Shown: in pieces, positions 58,853 through 64,000 of the stretch | Layout of the letters: each line of letters begins with the position of its first letter | Position numbering within the stretch: position 1 is the first letter of the stretch | Source of the DNA: Mycetocola reblochoni REB411 | GTDB lineage: Bacteria; Actinomycetota; Actinomycetes; Actinomycetales; Microbacteriaceae | Assembly (NCBI RefSeq): GCF_900163835.1 | Contig: NZ_FUKR01000022.1 | Location: 1-64,000 of the forward strand | DNA length: 64,000 bases | Direction: 5' to 3' | Notes under the pieces: model-generated | What the model saw: the letters and a program-made list of their open reading frames with translations, nothing else | Told to the model about the DNA's origin: nothing | Databases searched by the model: none | Position numbers and translations under genes: made by a program

Positions 58853-60190
58853 ATGCCCACAACCGCCGCAGCGGGACCGGGGCTCGACCCGGACGACAAC
58901 CGCAGGGCACTCGAGCTCGACAGGGCCGGGGTCTTCCACTCCTGGTCGGCGCAGGCCGAGCTGTCCCCGATGGTCCTCGCCGGGGGCTCCGGCTGCCGGG
59001 TGTGGGACTACGCGGGCACGGAGTACCTGGACTTCTCCAGCCAGCTCGTCAACGTCAACATCGGCTACCAGCACCCCCGGGTGGTCGCCGCGATCCAGGA
59101 GCAGGCCGCGCAGCTGGTCACCGTCTCGCCCGCGACCGCGAACCTCGCCCGCGGCGAGGCGGCCAAGCGGATCCTCGAGGTCGCCGGGGAGGGGTTCAGC
59201 CGGGTGTTCTTCACCAACGGCGGCGCCGACGCGAACGAGAACGCGATCCGCATGGCCCGGCTGTCCACCGGGAGGGACACCGTCCTCAGCCAGTACCGCT
59301 CGTACCACGGCGGCACGGGCGCGGCCATCGTCGCCACGGGCGACTGGCGCCGCATCCCCAACCGCTACGCCAGGGGGCACCGGCACTTCTTCGGGCCCTT
59401 CGCGTACCGGAGCGAGTTCTGGTCGGACGGCGAGGAGCAGGAGTGCGAGCGCGCCCTGCACCACCTGGAGCGCACCATCCAGGCCGAGGGGGCTGGCACC
59501 ATCGCCGCGATCCTCATCGAGACGATCCCCGGCACCGCGGGGATCATGCCGCCGCCGGCCGGCTACCTGCCCGGCGTGCGCGAGATCGCCGACCGCTACG
59601 GCATCGTCCTCATCCTCGACGAGGTCATGGCCGGCTTCGGACGCACCGGCGACTGGTTCGCCTTCCACCGCTACGGCGTCACCCCCGACCTGGTGACCTT
59701 CGCCAAGGGGGTCAACTCCGGCTACGTCCCCGCCGGGGGCGTGCTCATCTCGCCGCGGATCGCCGAGCGCTTCGACCACGACGTCTACCCCGGGGGGCTG
59801 ACCTACTCCGGGCACCCGCTGGCCATGGCGGCGATCGTCGCGACCATCGACGCCATGAGGGACGAGGGCATCGTCGACAACGCGGCGCGCGTGGGGGCCG
59901 AGGTCATCGGCCCCGCCCTGCACCGCCTCGCCGAGGACCACCCCTCGGTCGGCGACGTCCGCGGCTGCGGCGTCTTCTGGGCGATCGAGCTCGTCGCCGA
60001 CGGGGACGGCGCCGAGCCTCTGGACGCGGCGACCATGGCCGCGCTCAAGGCGGAGCTGCTCGGCAGGGGGCTGCTGCCCTTCGTCACCGCGAACCGCATC
60101 CACGTCGTGCCGCCCTGCGTCGTCACCGCCCAGGAGGCGGCGGAGGGCATCGCGATCATCGACGCAGCCCTCGGCGCGCTCCGGCTCTGA
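58853..60190 (+). CDS. Class III aminotransferase, probable beta-alanine:2-oxo-acid transaminase
   Basis: A 445-residue PLP enzyme. VWDYAGTEYLDFSSQLVNVNIGYQHPRV at the start, FFTNGGADANENAIRMAR, LILDEVMAGFGRTGDWFAF and the PLP Lys285 in FAKGVNSGYVPAGGV mark the omega-aminotransferase group that includes beta-alanine-pyruvate transaminases. Beta-alanine is the end product of the ureidopropionase/dihydropyrimidinase steps, so it would yield malonic semialdehyde. The ATG at 58853 follows a GAGAGCGAAG region that gives a fair ribosome site. Taurine or another omega-amino acid is an alternative substrate. Confidence 0.9.
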   Translation: MPTTAAAGPGLDPDDNRRALELDRAGVFHSWSAQAELSPMVLAGGSGCRVWDYAGTEYLDFSSQLVNVNIGYQHPRVVAAIQEQAAQLVTVSPATANLARGEAAKRILEVAGEGFSRVFFTNGGADANENAIRMARLSTGRDTVLSQYRSYHGGTGAAIVATGDWRRIPNRYARGHRHFFGPFAYRSEFWSDGEEQECERALHHLERTIQAEGAGTIAAILIETIPGTAGIMPPPAGYLPGVREIADRYGIVLILDEVMAGFGRTGDWFAFHRYGVTPDLVTFAKGVNSGYVPAGGVLISPRIAERFDHDVYPGGLTYSGHPLAMAAIVATIDAMRDEGIVDNAARVGAEVIGPALHRLAEDHPSVGDVRGCGVFWAIELVADGDGAEPLDAATMAALKAELLGRGLLPFVTANRIHVVPPCVVTAQEAAEGIAIIDAALGALRL

Positions 60191-60293
60191 CGCCCGGCAC
60201 CACGCCCCGCCGACACTCCGCTCCGCCGGACGCCCGACCACCGCGCGTCACCCCCCCCGCACCACCCCGCCCACGGACACGAACAGGACCACC

Positions 60294-61064
60294 ATGACCG
60301 CCACCACACCCGCCCGCCGCGCCGTCGTGACGGGGGCGTCCTCCGGCATCGGCGCCGCCACCGTCCGGGCCCTCGTCGCCGACGGCTGGGACGTCGTCGC
60401 CGCCGCGCGCCGCACCGACCGGCTCGAGGCGCTCGCCGCGGAGACCGGCGCGACCCCGCTGACCGTCGACGTCACCGACCAGGCCTCCGTCGACGCCTTC
60501 GCCGCCGCGGCGCTGGCCGGGGGACCGGTCACCGCCGTCGTCAACAACGCCGGCGGCGCGATGGGACTCGAGCCGGTCGCCGACGCCGACCCCGCCGACT
60601 GGGAGTGGATGTACCGGGTCAACGTGCTCGGGCCGCTCCGCATCACCCAGGCCTTCCTCCCCGGGCTGCGCTCCCACGGCGGCGAGCTCGTCTTCGTCAC
60701 CTCCACCGCGGCGCACGGCGCCTACGCGGGCGCGGCCGGATACACCGGCGCGAAGAAGGCCGAGCAGATGATCGCGCACACCCTGCGCATCGAGCTGGCC
60801 GGCGAGCCGGTCCGCGTCATCGAGATCGCACCGGGCACCGTCGCCACGGAGGAGTTCTCGCTCGTCCGGTTCCGCGGCGACGGGGACAAGGCCGCCGCCG
60901 TCTACGCCGGGATGGACCCGCTCAGCGCGGACGAGGTCGCCGGGACGATCGCCTGGGCGCTCGCTCAGCCGGCCCACGTCAACGTCGACTCGCTGATCCT
61001 CCGGCCGCTCGCCCAGGTGAGCAACCAGCTCACCGTGCGCAGGGACGAGGGTGCGCGGGGATGA
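60294..61064 (+). CDS. YdfG-like SDR, probable malonic semialdehyde reductase
   Basis: A 256-residue SDR: VTGASSGIG cofactor loop, AAARRTDRL (basic residues favouring NADP), NNAGGAMG, Ser in FVTSTAAHG and the active site YTGAK, followed by EIAPGTVATEEFSLVRFRGD, which is close to the YdfG pattern. YdfG reduces malonic semialdehyde to 3-hydroxypropionate and oxidises L-allo-threonine. Its place directly after a beta-alanine-type transaminase supports the first role. The ATG has a weak site (AGGACCACC). Confidence 0.88.
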   Translation: MTATTPARRAVVTGASSGIGAATVRALVADGWDVVAAARRTDRLEALAAETGATPLTVDVTDQASVDAFAAAALAGGPVTAVVNNAGGAMGLEPVADADPADWEWMYRVNVLGPLRITQAFLPGLRSHGGELVFVTSTAAHGAYAGAAGYTGAKKAEQMIAHTLRIELAGEPVRVIEIAPGTVATEEFSLVRFRGDGDKAAAVYAGMDPLSADEVAGTIAWALAQPAHVNVDSLILRPLAQVSNQLTVRRDEGARG

Positions 61065-61144
61065 AACCGCCGCGAAACACGCCCGAACGATGACGGGGAT
61101 AGCGTGAGCGCACCGGCGCGACGACACCGGGGAGGGGAGCAGGG

Positions 61145-62305
61145 ATGACGCACCAGCAGAGGGTCGGCCTCGCCGCGATGGCCGACCGGTTCCCCGCGGC
61201 CGAGCTCATGCGGCTGAGCAGCCTGGCCGAGCGGGCCGGCTTCGACGGCACCGTCCTCAGTGACCACTTCCAGCCCTGGCTCGCCCGCCACGGCCACGCC
61301 GCACACTCCTGGAGCCTGGCGGGGGCACTCGGCCAGGCGGGTCGTGGGCCGCTCGGCATCGCCGCGGTCACGGCAGGCTACCGGCTGCACCCCGCCGTGC
61401 TCGCGCAGGCCGCCGCCACGCTCAACGACCTCTACCCCGGCCGCTTCTGGTGCGCGCTCGGCGCGGGGGAGGCGCTCAACGAGCACGTCGTCGGCCAGTA
61501 CTGGCCGGAGGCGGCGGAGCGCGTCCGCCAGATGTTCGAGGCGCTCGAGGTCGTCACCAAGCTGTTCGCCACGCTCGGCGACGCCCCGGGTTCGCGGCGC
61601 ACGACGGCCAGGCACCGCGGCTCGTCGTTCACCGTCGAGACGAGCAGCCTCTGGGCGGAGAACCCCACGCCCCCTCCCGTCCTCATCGCCACCTCGGGCC
61701 CGGCCACCGCCCGGCGCGCCGGACGGAGCGCCGACGGCCTGATGACGATCGCCACGACCCCCGAGCGCGCCGGCCTGCTGCGCGAGCGCTTCCTCACCGG
61801 CGTCGCCGAGGCCGGACGCGACCCCGACACCGTCCGCACGGTGCTGCGCCTCGACGCGTCCTGGGCGGCCGACGAGGAGACCGCGCTCCGCCAGGCCATC
61901 GAGGAGTGGCCGCTCCCCGCGGTGCGCTTCCCCCGCAGCGACGTGCGCTCGCCGCAGGACATGGAGCAGCTCGTCCGCGGCATCGGCGCCGAGGACTTCG
62001 AGGGCCGGATGCTCGTGTCGGCCGACACGGACGCCCACGTCCGCGCGATCCAGGCCTACCTCGACCTCGGCTACGACGAGGTCTACCTGCACAACGCCGG
62101 CACCGACCAGGCCGGCTGGATCGCGCACGTCGGGGCCGAGGTGCTGCCCCGGCTCCGGCTGCGCGGCACCGGCCACGACTCCACCCCCTCCGCCCGGCAG
62201 CACGCACAGGACCTGCCACATGCACCGGGACCGACCCCCAAGGAACAGGACAACGACGATGACCGAACTCGTCCTCGGCTACAAGGCCTCCGCCGAGCAG
62301 TTTGA
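61145..62305 (+). CDS. FGD-related LLM-class F420-dependent oxidoreductase
   Basis: A 386-residue protein of the G6PDH-like F420 group. It keeps the F420 signature VLSDHFQPW and the [10 protein letters not shown] motif with the catalytic-type Glu, but the lysines that bind the sugar phosphate in FGD are missing ([11 protein letters not shown] where FGD has FICTSGKG), so it acts on something other than glucose 6-phosphate. The last ~40 residues are of low complexity, and the frame runs 47 bp into the next gene, reading through that gene's ribosome site and start. Likely a redox partner in the same pathway, using F420H2. Confidence 0.87.
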   Translation: MTHQQRVGLAAMADRFPAAELMRLSSLAERAGFDGTVLSDHFQPWLARHGHAAHSWSLAGALGQAGRGPLGIAAVTAGYRLHPAVLAQAAATLNDLYPGRFWCALGAGEALNEHVVGQYWPEAAERVRQMFEALEVVTKLFATLGDAPGSRRTTARHRGSSFTVETSSLWAENPTPPPVLIATSGPATARRAGRSADGLMTIATTPERAGLLRERFLTGVAEAGRDPDTVRTVLRLDASWAADEETALRQAIEEWPLPAVRFPRSDVRSPQDMEQLVRGIGAEDFEGRMLVSADTDAHVRAIQAYLDLGYDEVYLHNAGTDQAGWIAHVGAEVLPRLRLRGTGHDSTPSARQHAQDLPHAPGPTPKEQDNDDDRTRPRLQGLRRAV

Positions 62306-63287
62306 CCCGCGCACGCTCGTCGAGATCTCCGTCGCGGCGGAGCGCCACGGGATGCAGAGCGTCGTGGTGAGCGACCACTTCCAGCCCTGGCGGCACACCG
62401 GGGGGCACGCGCCGTTCTCCCTCGCCTGGCTGGCGGCCGTGGGGGAGCGCACGAGCACCATCCGGCTGGGCACCTCGGTCATGACGCCGACGTTCCGCTA
62501 CAACCCCGCCGTCCTCGCCCAGGCCTTCGCGACGCTCGGCTGCCTCTACCCCGGCCGGGTGATGCTCGGGGTCGGCACGGGCGAGGCCCTCAACGAGATC
62601 GCCACGGGGTTCCGCGGCGCGGGCGAGCAGGACTGGCCGGAGTTCAAGGAGCGCTTCGCCCGGCTCCGCGAGGCGGTCGAGCTCATGCGGCTGCTCTGGA
62701 CTCAGGAGCGGGTCAGCTACGCGGGCGAGTACTACTCCACCCACGGGGCGAGCATCTACGACCGTCCGGAGCAGCCGGTGCCCGTCTACATCGCCGCCGG
62801 CGGTCCGCTTGTCGCCCGCTACGCCGGCCGGGCGGGCGACGGGTTCATCTGCACCTCGGGCAAGGGCATGCCGCTGTACACCGACACCCTGCTCCCCGCC
62901 GTCGCCGAGGGCGAGCGGAAGGCCGGGAGGACGCCGGGGAGCGCGGCGCGGATGATCGAGATCAAACTGTCCTACGACACCGACGCCGACGCGGCCAGGG
63001 AGAACACCCGGTTCTGGTCGCCGCTCGCGCTGAGCGCCGAGCAGAAGCACAGCATCTCCGACCCGCTGCAGATGGAGGCCGCCGCCGACGCCCTCCCGAT
63101 CGACACGATCGCGGGCCGCTGGATCGTCGGCTCCGACCCGGACGACGTGGCCGAGCGCATCGGCGCGTACATCGACGCCGGCTTCACCGAGCTGGTGTTC
63201 CACGCGCCTGGGCCCGACCAGGAGCGCTTCCTCGCGCTGTTCGAGCGGGACATCGCGCCACGGCTGCGGGCCAGGGCGGCGTCGTGA
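62259..63287 (+). CDS. fgd: F420-dependent glucose-6-phosphate dehydrogenase
   Basis: A 342-residue enzyme reducing F420 with glucose 6-phosphate, the main F420H2 source in actinobacteria. It matches mycobacterial FGD closely: GYKASAEQF, Asp39-His40 and Trp44 in VVSDHFQPW, Glu109 in [10 protein letters not shown], and the phosphate-binding Lys202, Lys263 and Arg287 (equivalent to 198, 259 and 283, shifted by a 4-residue insertion near 121). All catalytic residues are present. ATG 62259 has AAGGA upstream; it overlaps the previous gene by 47 bp. Its stop overlaps the cofE start as GTGA. Confidence 0.95.
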   Translation: MTELVLGYKASAEQFDPRTLVEISVAAERHGMQSVVVSDHFQPWRHTGGHAPFSLAWLAAVGERTSTIRLGTSVMTPTFRYNPAVLAQAFATLGCLYPGRVMLGVGTGEALNEIATGFRGAGEQDWPEFKERFARLREAVELMRLLWTQERVSYAGEYYSTHGASIYDRPEQPVPVYIAAGGPLVARYAGRAGDGFICTSGKGMPLYTDTLLPAVAEGERKAGRTPGSAARMIEIKLSYDTDADAARENTRFWSPLALSAEQKHSISDPLQMEAAADALPIDTIAGRWIVGSDPDDVAERIGAYIDAGFTELVFHAPGPDQERFLALFERDIAPRLRARAAS

Positions 63288-64000
63288 GCGGGCCAGGCGC
63301 CGGGCAGGCCGACCCGGGGCAGGCGGGCGCCGGGCCGGCTGCCTCCGGGCAGGCGCCCGGCGCGGCCGGGGGAGCGCTCGTCGTCCGCGGGGTGCCCGGC
63401 ATTCCGGAGATCACGGACGGAGACGACCTCGGGGCGATCGTCGCGGCGGCGCTGACCGACGCGGGCGGGGTGTCCGACGGCGATGTCGTGGTCGTGGCGA
63501 GCAAGGTCGTCGCCAAGGCGGAGGGCCGGCTGGTCAGGGCCGAGGACCGGGAGCAGGCGATCACCGACGAAGCGGTCAGGGTGGTCGCCTCGCGCACCGC
63601 GCCCGACGGCAGGACCACGCGCATCGTGCAGACCAGGCACGGCTTCGTCATGGCCGCCGCGGGCGTGGACGCGAGCAACGTCCCCGAGGGGCACGTGCTC
63701 CTGCTGCCCGTCGACCCGGACGGCTCGGCGCGCGCCCTGCGCCGGGGCATCGCCGAGCGCACGGGACGCCGGATCGGCGTCGTGGTGACGGACACCTTCG
63801 GCCGGCCGTGGCGCAACGGCCAGACCGACCTCGCGGTGGGGGCCGCGGGGCTCGCCGTCGTCGACGACGCCAGGGGGAGCGTCGACCGCTCCGGCCGGCC
63901 GCTGAGCGTCAGCGTCGCGGCCACGGTCGACCAGATCGCCTCGGCCGCCGACCTGGTCAGGGGCAAGGCCTCGGGCACCCCCGTCGTCGTTGTGAGCGGG
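63284..64000 (+). CDS. cofE: Coenzyme F420-0:L-glutamate ligase, 5' part (CofE; truncated by window end)
   Basis: 239 residues, cut by the window end. It has the CofE pattern [77 protein letters not shown] and [14 protein letters not shown]. CofE adds glutamates to F420-0. In many actinobacteria it is the N-terminal half of FbiB; whether the second half follows cannot be seen. The GTG start overlaps the fgd stop (GTGA). The first ~35 residues are Gly/Ala/Pro/Gln-rich ([14 protein letters not shown]), so a later start is possible. Confidence 0.92.
   Translation, partial: MSGPGAGQADPGQAGAGPAASGQAPGAAGGALVVRGVPGIPEITDGDDLGAIVAAALTDAGGVSDGDVVVVASKVVAKAEGRLVRAEDREQAITDEAVRVVASRTAPDGRTTRIVQTRHGFVMAAAGVDASNVPEGHVLLLPVDPDGSARALRRGIAERTGRRIGVVVTDTFGRPWRNGQTDLAVGAAGLAVVDDARGSVDRSGRPLSVSVAATVDQIASAADLVRGKASGTPVVVVSG

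Noticed and set aside
1-64000. Search for tRNA/rRNA genes, insertion sequences, prophage, and antibiotic gene clusters
   Set aside because: No cloverleaf with CCA end, transposase, integrase, phage structural gene, or NRPS/PKS domain was recognised by eye; a covariance-model scan would be decisive for small RNAs.

Overview
The window is very GC-rich, with strong G/C bias at third codon positions, short intergenic gaps and many ATGA/GTGA start-stop overlaps. It carries coenzyme F420 genes (F420-dependent glucose-6-phosphate dehydrogenase, CofE) and typical actinobacterial families (septum-formation lipoprotein, Pr6Pr membrane protein, actinobacterial-type PutA homologue). This points to a chromosomal segment of a high-GC actinobacterium, most likely of the Micrococcales (Microbacteriaceae-like); the genus cannot be named from sequence alone. 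I saw no rRNA, tRNA, CRISPR array, transposase or phage gene.

Layout. 0-7.3 kb: MarR regulator; a protein with a long Ser-Lys-Pro-Ala-Ala repeat tail; a minus-strand run trhO - SulP transporter - L-lactate dehydrogenase - AcuI-type reductase; and a LytM-like protein that has lost its zinc ligands. 7.8-12.6 kb: SDR - enoyl-CoA hydratase - HSDL2-like SDR (an acyl-CoA or sterol-type operon), VOC protein, thioesterase, AlkA-type glycosylase. 12.7-17 kb: a 1442-residue PutA homologue in which the catalytic residues of the aldehyde dehydrogenase half, and several of the proline dehydrogenase half, are replaced. 17-24.3 kb: GntR regulator, roadblock-like protein, lldD with its FadR-type regulator and a clear operator, AI-2E transporter, zinc-type quinone oxidoreductase divergent from sfnG. 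24.4-30.5 kb: a glutamine-amidotransferase/GrpB fusion, an NtaA-type monooxygenase, a flavin split-barrel protein, and a membrane protein - PCuAC - DyP peroxidase group. 30.5-38.9 kb: 2-hydroxyacid dehydrogenase plus a CydDC-like ABC exporter pair, septum lipoprotein, second AI-2E protein, MarR-MFS pair. 39-44.3 kb: two alpha/beta hydrolases, Pr6Pr protein, lipoate ligase, MocR regulator.

44.3-47.7 kb holds an Lrp regulator divergent from a 2-oxo-acid decarboxylase and a Leu/Val/Phe-dehydrogenase-type gene. Together they would give an Ehrlich-type route (amino acid to oxo acid to aldehyde), but the dehydrogenase gene is frameshifted at a run of seven G. 47.7-51.1 kb is a TetR - MFS - amidohydrolase unit with a perfect 12-bp-arm operator.

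51.3-64 kb is the most coherent block: beta-ureidopropionase, dihydropyrimidinase, a TIGR03842-type LLM oxidoreductase, a complete NMT1/THI5-type ABC importer, a class III (beta-alanine-type) aminotransferase, a YdfG-like SDR, an FGD-related LLM protein, a true FGD and the start of cofE. Read together it looks like a pathway for uptake and degradation of a pyrimidine or hydantoin, joined physically to F420 reduction and F420 synthesis. No canonical dihydropyrimidine dehydrogenase is present in the window, so an F420-linked first reduction step is an attractive but unproven idea.

All positions were read by eye; no homology search was run. Family calls rest on recognised motifs.
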